From Deltaproteobacteria bacterium (GTDB lineage: Bacteria > Desulfobacterota > Binatia > Binatales > Binataceae): 37,404 bases of DNA. Below are positions 1 through 6,245 of this stretch, piece by piece. How positions within the stretch are numbered: the stretch's first letter is position 1; every line of letters starts with the position of its first letter. Position numbers and translations under genes: made by a program. Under the pieces are notes generated by a model. That model did no database searches, was not told the origin of the DNA, and saw only the letters and a list, made by a program, of their open reading frames with translations. The stretch covers positions 73,755 to 111,158 of the forward strand of contig JAJYRQ010000007.1 in the NCBI GenBank assembly GCA_021794015.1. Direction: 5' to 3'.

Positions 1-314
1 TCGGCCCATATCTGCTCTGCGCGCGGCACAAATCTTTCGTAGAACCGGTCATCGCCAGTCTTGTCTCCGCCGAGGAGCAGCACCGCCCGACGCAGTGGGT
101 CGAACGCATAGAACACGCGCAACGGATGCCCGCTCGATTGAACCCTCAGTTCGCGGAGCGCCTGGGATCCCTTGATGTCGCTGCTGTACGGGAAGCCGAG
201 CGCCAGCCCCTTTTCCTCCAAAAGACCAATCACGCGGGCGACGGCCGCTGCTTCTTTCTCAACCAGCGCAAGGAACCAGACCTCAAACTCCTCGGTTCCT
301 TCAACTTCGACCAT
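1..314 (-). CDS. HigB/phage Gp49-like RelE-superfamily toxin, partial (C-terminus off left edge)
   Basis: Reading leftwards from the ATG at 314 gives an open frame of 104 codons with no stop before the window edge. The translation carries the hallmarks of the phage-derived Gp49-like/HigB family (Pfam PF05973): DIKGSQALRELRV near residues 46-58, then LRVFYAFD and LLLGGDKTGDDRFYERFVP toward the end. Members are RelE-fold mRNA interferases that cleave translated mRNA. In this family the toxin usually precedes an XRE-type antitoxin, so the antitoxin is expected just left of the window. A near-consensus promoter with palindromic boxes lies directly upstream (332-360). The usual length is about 110-120 residues, so only the last few are missing. 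The family call is confident; toxicity is inferred. Confidence 0.85.
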   Translation of the reverse strand, partial: MVEVEGTEEFEVWFLALVEKEAAAVARVIGLLEEKGLALGFPYSSDIKGSQALRELRVQSSGHPLRVFYAFDPLRRAVLLLGGDKTGDDRFYERFVPRAEQIWA

Positions 315-331
315 CACCGCCCCCTGGGCTT

Positions 332-360
332 ATTATGCTCGCAATAGCATATGCTGTCAA
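332..360 (-). promoter_or_regulatory. Promoter with embedded palindromic operator for the left-edge toxin
   Basis: On the minus strand a perfect -35 TTGACA (355-360) and a -10 CATAAT (332-337) are separated by exactly 17 bp. The spacer contains the perfect palindrome AGCATATGCT (346-355), and TATGCT/AGCATA form a second inverted pair (334-339 and 346-351). Transcription would start near 325, leaving about 11 nt before the ATG at 314. Box placement between -35 and -10 fits autorepression by the unseen antitoxin; that role is inference. Confidence 0.65.
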
Positions 361-401
361 ATGCATGAGGATAGCGCCGGCTTGGGGGCCCATGCCTCTC
401 C

Positions 402-421
402 CGCGACGCTTGCGCGTCGCG
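402..421. other. 8-bp stem hairpin with GNRA-type tetraloop after vapC
   Basis: CGCGACGC (402-409) and GCGTCGCG (414-421) pair perfectly around a 4-nt loop that reads GCAA in the minus-strand RNA, a GNRA tetraloop. It lies 17 nt past the vapC stop. No U-run follows on the minus strand, so it is not a classical intrinsic terminator; it may stabilise the 3' end or slow polymerase. Confidence 0.4.
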
Positions 422-437
422 AGCGGACCGGCTCGCT

Positions 438-851
438 TCATGGCGTCCTCAGCCGCCGCGCAATTGCCGCTCCAAACCGCTCGAAATGCCTGGTGTTCCA
501 GGTGTAGACCACGTTCGCCCTGGCCTTCAGGGCACAACGCGCAATCAAGAAGTCATAGACCGCGCCCCCGATGACACCCGCCGCGGCGGCCTCCCTGAGC
601 GCTGCATGGTACTCTTCGCCGGTGAGCGCGACGGGCGTAAGGCGTTCGCGGACATCCTCCAGAAAGAGCAGCACCTGCTCACCGCTTAAGCGGTGGCGTC
701 CGGGCAGCCGGGTCATCGTCGCGTAGAGCTCGGCCAGGCTGTGAGCGGCGCAGCAGGCTTGCCTTTTGTCGGCCCTGGCAAAGGCTCTCAGGCTTCGCTC
801 GTGATGCTCATGGTCTTCAAGGAAGGCCGGAACGAGCACCGAGGTGTCCAA
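438..851 (-). CDS. vapC: VapC-like PIN-domain RNase toxin, start codon uncertain
   Basis: The PIN domain begins with FLDTSVLVPAFLEDHEHHERS, giving the first metal-binding Asp. A conserved Glu follows in SLAELYATMTRLPG, an Asp in AVYDFLIARCAL and an Asn in TYTWN-type WNTRHFERFG at the C-terminus. This order is typical of VapC-type Mg-dependent endoribonucleases that cut tRNA or rRNA. The domain occupies the whole of 863-438. At 861-863, where homologues would have Met, the codon is TTC; the only initiator-like codon at the domain edge is TTG at 849-851, used here. The frame stays open upstream to an ATG at 965 but that extension reads as vapB in another frame. The vapB frame runs on into this gene. 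A lost start or a frameshift at the junction is likely, so the module may be inactive. Confidence 0.65.
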   Translation of the reverse strand: MDTSVLVPAFLEDHEHHERSLRAFARADKRQACCAAHSLAELYATMTRLPGRHRLSGEQVLLFLEDVRERLTPVALTGEEYHAALREAAAAGVIGGAVYDFLIARCALKARANVVYTWNTRHFERFGAAIARRLRTP

Positions 852-1135
852 GAACGTCCTGAACGGTGTTTTCCGAGCTGCCGAGCATCGCGTTCGCCCC
901 GCACTTGGCCGATCGTCTGCTGCACTGTTGCGGCCGAAAGCGGCGCGCCGCAACAAAAGACCCACACGCCGCGCTTTTCTCTGAGCTGCGTGGTGGCGCG
1001 CCGCGGGCGCAGCGTAATCCGATCCTCGAGGCTTTCCAGCTCCAGTTCGTCCCCGGCGGCAAGCTCCAGCCTATCGCGCACGGGCTTGGGGAGCACGATC
1101 CGGCCGGCCTTATCCACCTTCACGCTGGCACGCAT
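788..1135 (-). CDS. vapB: VapB-like AbrB/MazE-type antitoxin, abnormal 3' end
   Basis: The first 45 residues from the ATG at 1135 (MRASVKVDKAGRIVLPKPV, then DRLELAAGDELELE) are a swapped-hairpin AbrB/MazE DNA-binding domain. The middle resembles the toxin-binding tail of VapB proteins and ends in GERDARQLG, the place where such antitoxins normally stop next to the toxin start. Here no stop occurs: the frame continues about 30 more codons of implausible sequence, overlapping vapC to 788. The protein would neutralise VapC and repress its own promoter. An upstream in-frame ATG at 1177 exists but adds only a non-conserved leader. Either a small indel near 860-870 altered the junction, or the antitoxin is naturally extended; the former is more likely. 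Confidence 0.6.
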   Translation of the reverse strand: MRASVKVDKAGRIVLPKPVRDRLELAAGDELELESLEDRITLRPRRATTQLREKRGVWVFCCGAPLSAATVQQTIGQVRGERDARQLGKHRSGRSWTPRCSFRPSLKTMSITSEA

Positions 1136-1172
1136 GATCCCATTAATATGATGGCATTTGGTGATAATAAAT

Positions 1173-1208
1173 GGCATAGGCGCCAGCGCCTGCGCTCGCG
1201 CCTATGCC
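1173..1208. repeat. Large palindrome upstream of vapB
   Basis: GGCATAGGCGC (1173-1183) and GCGCCTATGCC (1198-1208) are perfect 11-bp arms. The 14-bp centre itself holds AGCGC/GCGCT arms, so the whole 36 bp is one almost continuous palindrome. It sits about 40-75 bp upstream of the vapB ATG, next to an AT-rich stretch (1141-1172) that probably holds the vapBC promoter. It could be a VapBC operator or a terminator for something to the right. Confidence 0.5.
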
Positions 1209-1585
1209 CGCCCCCACCCGGCTCTGCCTTGCAGTAAACGTCGCGCCGAAGCTCCCGCCAGCCGCCCCCGGCGAGCAGCTTTCCCGGGCCGCCCGCAACC
1301 GCTCGCGCCGCCCGGCGACGGTGCGCTGGTATCCCGAGCCGTACGAGAACATCTTTGCCATCAGGATTCGCCCAACTCCCTGGCCCTGGCACTTCAAGCA
1401 CCGGTCTGTGCGCTCGGCGATTATGCGCGCGCTGATCGCCGGGCGCGCCGACTTCAACCTCCATGAGGCTGTTGAAGCGTCCCTGCGGCGCCGCGCCAGA
1501 GCTGCTTCGCTCCCCTGATTACGTCAGAAACTCACCCACCATAACATTGTCGCGCCTAGAGAATTCGCCCTCAAGTGCACCCTGG
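1209..1585. other. Gene-poor stretch between vapBC and higBA
   Basis: Several overlapping open frames exist on both strands (for example 1143-1457 minus), but none shows a family motif, a sensible start context or protein-like composition. No tRNA, intrinsic terminator or mobile-element end was recognised. It may hold decayed toxin-antitoxin or mobile DNA. Confidence 0.4.
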
Positions 1586-1882
1586 CTACTCCGAGCGCGG
1601 CTGAACGTCGCGCTCAATCTGGGCCTGGCGTTCCCGTGCTGCAGCGCGCAGATCGTAGCTGCTCTGCAGGTTCAGCCAAAACTGTGGATTCACGCCGAAA
1701 TAGCGGCCCAGACGCAAGGCCGTGTCTGCGCTGATCCCGCGCTCGCCCTCGATGATCTGAGCGATCCGGTTCGGCGGCACGCGCAGTGCCATCGCGAGCT
1801 GGTGCGGGTTCATATCGAGGGGCTTCAGGAACTCCTCGAGCAGGATTTCGCCGGGGTGAATTGGGGACAGCTTGCTAGACAT
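1586..1882 (-). CDS. higA: HigA-type XRE antitoxin
   Basis: From the ATG at 1882 the 98-residue protein begins with PIHPGEILLEEFL, the signature of HigA/VapI antitoxins, and continues as a helix-turn-helix of the XRE class: NPHQLAMALRVPPNRIAQII is helices 2-3 and GISADTALRLGRYFGVNPQFWLNLQ closes the domain. It binds the HigB toxin and represses the operon through a palindromic operator. The order higB-higA, with 58 bp between the genes, is normal for this family. The site at 2221-2265 is the expected target. Sixteen codons of upstream open frame (to 1930) are ignored because conservation begins at the chosen start. Confidence 0.88.
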   Translation of the reverse strand: MSSKLSPIHPGEILLEEFLKPLDMNPHQLAMALRVPPNRIAQIIEGERGISADTALRLGRYFGVNPQFWLNLQSSYDLRAAARERQAQIERDVQPRSE

Positions 1883-1940
1883 AAGAATACTCACATTAAT
1901 AATTAGTAATTTAGGCGCACTTGCGGTCACGCTCGCCGCA

Positions 1941-2222
1941 TCAATGGTAATCGGTGATCTCTACATTGAACGCGTCTCCTTCTTTCCAGACGAAGCAGAT
2001 CCGCCATTGGTCGTTGATCCGGATGCAGTATTGACCCGCCCGCTCTTTCTTAAGCGCTTCGAGATGGTTACCACGATTGATCGCCAGCTCCCGGAGGTCA
2101 GTCGCGGCATCCAGCACCAGAAGCTTGCGGCGAGCCAGCCGCTCGATCGCCTGAAATCGGCCTACCGGTTGATCGCCGAAGATGGCTTTGGTGTCCGCGT
2201 CCTTAAAAGAACGTATGGCCAT
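1941..2222 (-). CDS. higB: HigB-type RelE-superfamily toxin (plasmid maintenance killer)
   Basis: The 93-residue protein starts MAIRSFKDADTKAIFGD and contains LARRKLLVLDAATDLREL in the middle and GQYCIRINDQWRICFVW, then the C-terminal VEITDYH. These are the conserved blocks of the HigB/RelE plasmid-maintenance toxins (PF05015), ribosome-dependent mRNA endonucleases. The conserved Arg in the RINDQWR block and the C-terminal His-containing DYH are present, so the toxin looks intact. The start at 2222 matches homologues; a 12-codon upstream extension is possible but would run through the operator. No Shine-Dalgarno sequence precedes the ATG and the promoter's -10 is only 8 nt away, suggesting a leaderless mRNA. 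Confidence 0.88.
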   Translation of the reverse strand: MAIRSFKDADTKAIFGDQPVGRFQAIERLARRKLLVLDAATDLRELAINRGNHLEALKKERAGQYCIRINDQWRICFVWKEGDAFNVEITDYH

Positions 2223-2265
2223 GACGCGGAGGATATGACGCAGAGCGTCAAATGTCAAGCGTCAT
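2221..2265 (-). promoter_or_regulatory. higBA promoter with four-half-site symmetrical operator
   Basis: Minus-strand TTGACA (2253-2258) and TATCCT (2230-2235) are 17 bp apart. Four ATGACGC-type half-sites sit at 2221-2227, 2235-2241 (both forward) and 2245-2250, 2259-2265 (both inverted). The central pair forms TGACGC-AGA-GCGTCA, and the outer pair lies 14 bp from the inner on each side, so the 45 bp is symmetrical about 2243. The outer left half-site overlaps the higB start codon (2220-2222). Expected transcription start is about 2223, i.e. leaderless. HigA binding is inferred from position and symmetry. Confidence 0.75.
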
Positions 2266-2549
2266 ACTCCCATAGCGGGGCCGACCGGTTGATCGGGCGC
2301 GGCGTGTTGACCCACGGACAAGAATCGCCCCGTTAAGCCGGTGAACGAAAAGTACAGCCTTGGCGACCTCAAAGAGGCGCTCAAGGCGCATAATGAGGGA
2401 GTTAAAGCCGGGGTCGATCCTCCTGGTGAGGACCGGCTGGAAGGAGAGCGTATCTGGCATCAGCGGCCCCCGCCAGGGCGGCGGTGGCGCCGAGGGGAGA
2501 ACGCCGGCAAGCGCAAGTATAGGATCCCGGGCCGGGGTGCCGAATTGGG
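2266..2549. other. Intergenic, nothing recognised
   Basis: This stretch separates the divergent higBA operon from the phosphoesterase gene. Short open frames on both strands lack recognisable motifs. No strong hairpin was found. Confidence 0.4.
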
Positions 2550-3623
2550 GTGGTTCTTACGCAACCGCGGCGAATGTTGAGACGCCAAGATAGACAAGCG
2601 CCAGCGCCAGCCCCCATCGCAGCGCCGGGCCGGCGCTGCCCGCTTTCGTATCGCTACGGAGCAGAGGAGCTGAACCGGCCGCCGGCCTTTCGCGCCGAGA
2701 CGGTCTACGTCATCGGGGGTCTTTACGGCAATCCCGAGGCACTCGACACGATCCTGGCCATGGCGGCCGGCGAAAAAGGCGACGTGCGGCTGGTCTTCAA
2801 CGGCGACTTCAACTGGTTCAACGCCGAACCTGACGATATGCGTCTCATTAACGAGGCGGTCCTGGCCCATACGGCAATCCGCGGCAACGTCGAAAGCGAA
2901 ATGACTGCCCGGGAAGACGGCGCGGCTGACTGCGGCTGCAACTATCCCCCGTACGTAAGCGACGAAACGGTCACCCGCTCCAACGAAATCATGGCGCGGC
3001 TAAGGGTAACCGCGCGCCTTTTCCCGGAGCTTAGCCGACGCTTGGCCGCGCTGCCGCGCTTTATGACGGTGGCCGTCGGCAGCGAGCGCGTGGGGATTCT
3101 ACACGGCGATCCGGAGTCGCTGGCCGGCTGGAGTTTTGCTGTTGAGGCGCTTGCGCCAGCCGACCGGGAACTGCGCGCGCGTCTGGGATGTTCCGCTTTG
3201 GCGCTTACGCCGGCCACAACCGTGGCCCGGTGGTTTCGCGCGGCCAAGGTGCGGGTGTTTGCCTGCACCCACACTTGTCTGCCGTTTGCCCAGGACTTCA
3301 TGGTCGACGGCGCTTTGCACCTGGTCATCAACAACGGGTCGGCCGGAATGTCGAACTTCGCCGGCAGCGGCTACGGCGTTATAACGCGGATCTCGGCCAA
3401 TCCCGAGCCGCCGTCGGCAAGCCTGTACGGTATCAGGCTTGAGGGCGGTCTCCGCTGCGACGCGCTGGCGGTCGCGTTTTCGCCGCGACGTTGGTTGGCG
3501 CGTTTTCTCCGCTGCTGGCCTGCGGGGAGCGCGGCTTATGTTTCATACTTCGAGCGCCTTACGAACGGGCCGCCGTTTCATTTGCAGCAGGCGGCGCGCG
3601 GACGGGTCGCTCTGACACGCTGA
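2550..3623 (+). CDS. Calcineurin-like metallophosphoesterase family protein
   Basis: The 357-residue frame contains metallophosphoesterase landmarks in order: YVIGGLYGNPEALDTIL (residues about 52-68, in the place of the GDxHG block), LVFNGDFNWFNAEPDD (GDxx block), RGNVESE (in place of GNHD/E), ILHGDPESLAGW, and FACTHTCLPFAQDF followed by VINNGSAGM (the GHTH and N-G-S blocks). A Cys-rich GCNYPPY segment follows the GNVE motif. Several metal ligands differ from the canonical set (G for D and Y for H in the first block), so it is a divergent subfamily and activity is uncertain. The GTG at 2550 and an ATG at 2574 are both possible starts, since the conserved part begins near residue 50. The substrate is unknown. 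It lies 88 bp before glgP on the same strand. Confidence 0.75.
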   Translation: MVLTQPRRMLRRQDRQAPAPAPIAAPGRRCPLSYRYGAEELNRPPAFRAETVYVIGGLYGNPEALDTILAMAAGEKGDVRLVFNGDFNWFNAEPDDMRLINEAVLAHTAIRGNVESEMTAREDGAADCGCNYPPYVSDETVTRSNEIMARLRVTARLFPELSRRLAALPRFMTVAVGSERVGILHGDPESLAGWSFAVEALAPADRELRARLGCSALALTPATTVARWFRAAKVRVFACTHTCLPFAQDFMVDGALHLVINNGSAGMSNFAGSGYGVITRISANPEPPSASLYGIRLEGGLRCDALAVAFSPRRWLARFLRCWPAGSAAYVSYFERLTNGPPFHLQQAARGRVALTR

Positions 3624-3711
3624 GCGGTATCGAATCCCCCTCCCCTCCGGACACCGCGACGTTCCGGGATGTTCGCCACGCCCAGCCGTGCTTTACTGGA
3701 AGCAGTGCTGT

Positions 3712-6237
3712 ATGGCTATCCTGCGTTACACCTCGCGTGCGCTGCCCAAATCGATCGAGGCGTTGGTCGACCTGGCGCTTGACTTGCGCTGGAGCTGGGA
3801 CCACGCCGCCGACGCGCTGTGGAAGGCGGTTGACTCGGAACTCTGGGAGGCGACGCAAAATCCCTGGCTGATTCTCGAGACGGTCTCCGAATCGCGCCTT
3901 GAAGAACTCGCCCACAACGCCCGGTTCCTCCAGGAACTGGCGCGTCTTCAGGGCGAGCGGGCCGAGCAGCTTGGGCGTTTGAGCTGGTTCGACACGGCCC
4001 ACGGCAAGGCCAAGCTTTCGGCGGTGGCTTACTTCAGCATGGAGTTCGGCTTAAGCGAGGCGCTGCCGATTTACTCGGGCGGGCTCGGCATTCTGGCCGG
4101 CGATTACCTTAAGACGGCCAGCGATCTGGGCGTGCCGGTGGTCGGGGTCGGCCTGCTCTACCAGCGGGGCTATTTTCGCCAGGCTTTTGACGCCGAGGGC
4201 GAGCAGCTCGCCTTCTTCCCCTACAACGACCCGGTGATGCTGCCGATTACGCCTTTGCGCAGCGCCGACGGCGAGTGGCTGCGCGTGGCGGTCGAGCTTC
4301 CCGGCCGCACGCTCAACCTGCGCGCCTGGCAGGTACGGGTCGGCCGGGTGCGGCTTTACCTGCTCGACAGCAACGATCCGCTCAATCTTCCGGCCGACCG
4401 CGGCATCACCGGCGAGCTTTACGGCGGCAACACCGAGACGCGGCTGCTCCAGGAGATCGCGCTCGGCATCGGCGGCTGGCGCCTGCTGGAACGGCTCAAG
4501 CTCAACTGCGAGGTGTGCCATCTGAACGAGGGGCACGCGGCGTTTGCCGCGCTCGAGCGCGCGCGCTGGTTCATGGAGCGCAATCGGCTCTCGTTCGCGG
4601 TTGCGCTGCGCGCTACGCGGGCCGGTAATCTCTTCACCACCCATACGCCGGTGGAGGCCGGCTTCGACCGCTTTGCGCCGGCGCTTTTCGCCGCCTATTT
4701 TAGCGGCTATGCTCTCCGGCTGGGCATCGGCCTGGACCAGCTCATGGCCCTGGGACGGCCGCCGCAGGGCGGCGCCGACGAGCCGTTCAACATGAGCTAC
4801 TTGGCGATCCGCTTAAGCGGGGCGGTTAACGCCGTAAGCCGGTTGCACGCGCAGGTGAGCCGGCGGATTTTTCAGCCGCTTTTCCCGCGCTGGCACGCCC
4901 ATGCGATTGCGGTCGGCAGCGTGACCAACGGCGTTCACGCGGCCACCTGGGATTCGAGCGCTGCCGAGCGGCTATGGCGCGAATCGACCGGCGTCTTGCG
5001 CTGGCACGAGAACGCCGCCCCGCTGGGGCAGAGCGGCGCTGCGCCGAGCGACGAGGCGCTTTGGGAGTTTCGCTCCCGCCAGCGCGCGGCGCTGGTGAAT
5101 TTTCTGCGCGCGCGCAGCGCCGTGCAGCTTGCCCAACACGGCCTGTACACTCCGGCCTCCAGCCGGCTGGCCTCCGCTTTCCGCTTCGACCCGGCGGCGC
5201 TCACGCTGGGCCTTGCGCGCCGCTTTGCCGCCTATAAGCGCCCCTGCCTGCTGCTCCACGATCCCGAACGGCTTACCCGCCTGGTGACCGATCCTCGGCG
5301 TCCCGTCCAGCTCATCGTTGCCGGCAAGGCACATCCCCACGACAACGCCGGCCGCGCGCTGGTGCGTCGCTGGGTCGAGTACATGCATCGGCCGGAGGTG
5401 GCCGACCGGGCGATCTTTGTCGACGACTACGACATGGCGATCGCCGCCCGGCTGCTGCAGGGGATCGACCTGTGGATCAACACCCCGCGCCGTCCCTGGG
5501 AGGCCTGCGGGACCAGCGGCATGAAGGTGATTGCCAACGGCGGCCTTCACTTGTCGACACTTGACGGCTGGTGGGCCGAGGCCTACGCGCCGCAACTTGG
5601 CTGGGCCTTCGGCAGCCAGCGCGAAGACGACGACCCGGCGCGGGACGCCGCCGACGCCGAAGAGCTCTACGCGCTGCTCGAACGGGAGGTGGTTCCCGCC
5701 TTCTACAACCGCAACCCGCGCGGGATTCCGGAACAGTGGGTCGCCCGGATGCGCCAGAGCATGACGCGCCTGGGCCTGGTTTTCGCGGGCAACCGGATGG
5801 TGCGCGAGTACACCGAGCGCTACTACCTGCCGGCGGCGGCGGCGCTGCAGGCGCGCGCCGCGCGCAACTGCGAACTGGCCCAAAGCCTGGAGGCCGAGCT
5901 CGCCGAGCTCGAGCGCCACTGGCATACTTTGCGCTTCGGCCCGCTCGAGGTCAGCGAGCGGGCCGCAGGCCGGCACTTCAGGGTCGTTCTCGAGCTCGGC
6001 GCGATTGATCCCGAACGGGTAAGCGTCGGCCTTTACGCCGATCCGCTGACACCGGACGGCGCCGCGGTCTGGATCGAGATGGAGCGCGGGCAAGGCGCCG
6101 GCGCGGCGCGCAGCTACCTTTACGAGGCAGCCACCGACTTGAGCCGGCCGGCCGGCGACTATACTCCGTGCGCGCGCCCGCACTACCCGATGCTGGCGGT
6201 GCCCCTGGAGACGCCGCTCATTCTCTGGCTGCGCTGA
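3712..6237 (+). CDS. glgP: Alpha-glucan phosphorylase (GT35)
   Basis: The 841-residue protein degrades glycogen or maltodextrin by phosphorolysis, releasing glucose-1-phosphate. It opens with the region typical of the short bacterial/archaeal phosphorylase type (LDLRWSWDHAADALW, PWLILETVS), followed by VAYFSMEFGLSEALPIYSGG and LAGDYLKTASDLGVPVVGVG of the catalytic core. The pyridoxal-phosphate lysine is in EACGTSGMKVIANG (about residue 605), followed by LSTLDGWWAEAY. LFTTHTPVEAG and ITGELYGG are also family blocks. The ATG at 3712 is preferred over the one at 3688 because similarity starts at ILRYT. It ends 8 bp before the next gene, so both are probably co-transcribed. No other glycogen genes are in view. 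Confidence 0.95.
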   Translation: MAILRYTSRALPKSIEALVDLALDLRWSWDHAADALWKAVDSELWEATQNPWLILETVSESRLEELAHNARFLQELARLQGERAEQLGRLSWFDTAHGKAKLSAVAYFSMEFGLSEALPIYSGGLGILAGDYLKTASDLGVPVVGVGLLYQRGYFRQAFDAEGEQLAFFPYNDPVMLPITPLRSADGEWLRVAVELPGRTLNLRAWQVRVGRVRLYLLDSNDPLNLPADRGITGELYGGNTETRLLQEIALGIGGWRLLERLKLNCEVCHLNEGHAAFAALERARWFMERNRLSFAVALRATRAGNLFTTHTPVEAGFDRFAPALFAAYFSGYALRLGIGLDQLMALGRPPQGGADEPFNMSYLAIRLSGAVNAVSRLHAQVSRRIFQPLFPRWHAHAIAVGSVTNGVHAATWDSSAAERLWRESTGVLRWHENAAPLGQSGAAPSDEALWEFRSRQRAALVNFLRARSAVQLAQHGLYTPASSRLASAFRFDPAALTLGLARRFAAYKRPCLLLHDPERLTRLVTDPRRPVQLIVAGKAHPHDNAGRALVRRWVEYMHRPEVADRAIFVDDYDMAIAARLLQGIDLWINTPRRPWEACGTSGMKVIANGGLHLSTLDGWWAEAYAPQLGWAFGSQREDDDPARDAADAEELYALLEREVVPAFYNRNPRGIPEQWVARMRQSMTRLGLVFAGNRMVREYTERYYLPAAAALQARAARNCELAQSLEAELAELERHWHTLRFGPLEVSERAAGRHFRVVLELGAIDPERVSVGLYADPLTPDGAAVWIEMERGQGAGAARSYLYEAATDLSRPAGDYTPCARPHYPMLAVPLETPLILWLR

Positions 6238-6245
6238 GGCAAGCG

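Noticed and set aside
1143..1457. Minus-strand frame with a CLKC motif
   Set aside because: The rest is low-complexity, there is no good start context and no family resemblance.
1..2265. Plasmid or prophage origin for the left end, based on three toxin-antitoxin modules plus parA
   Set aside because: No replication initiator, integrase, phage structural gene or attachment site was seen, and the rest of the window is ordinary metabolism.
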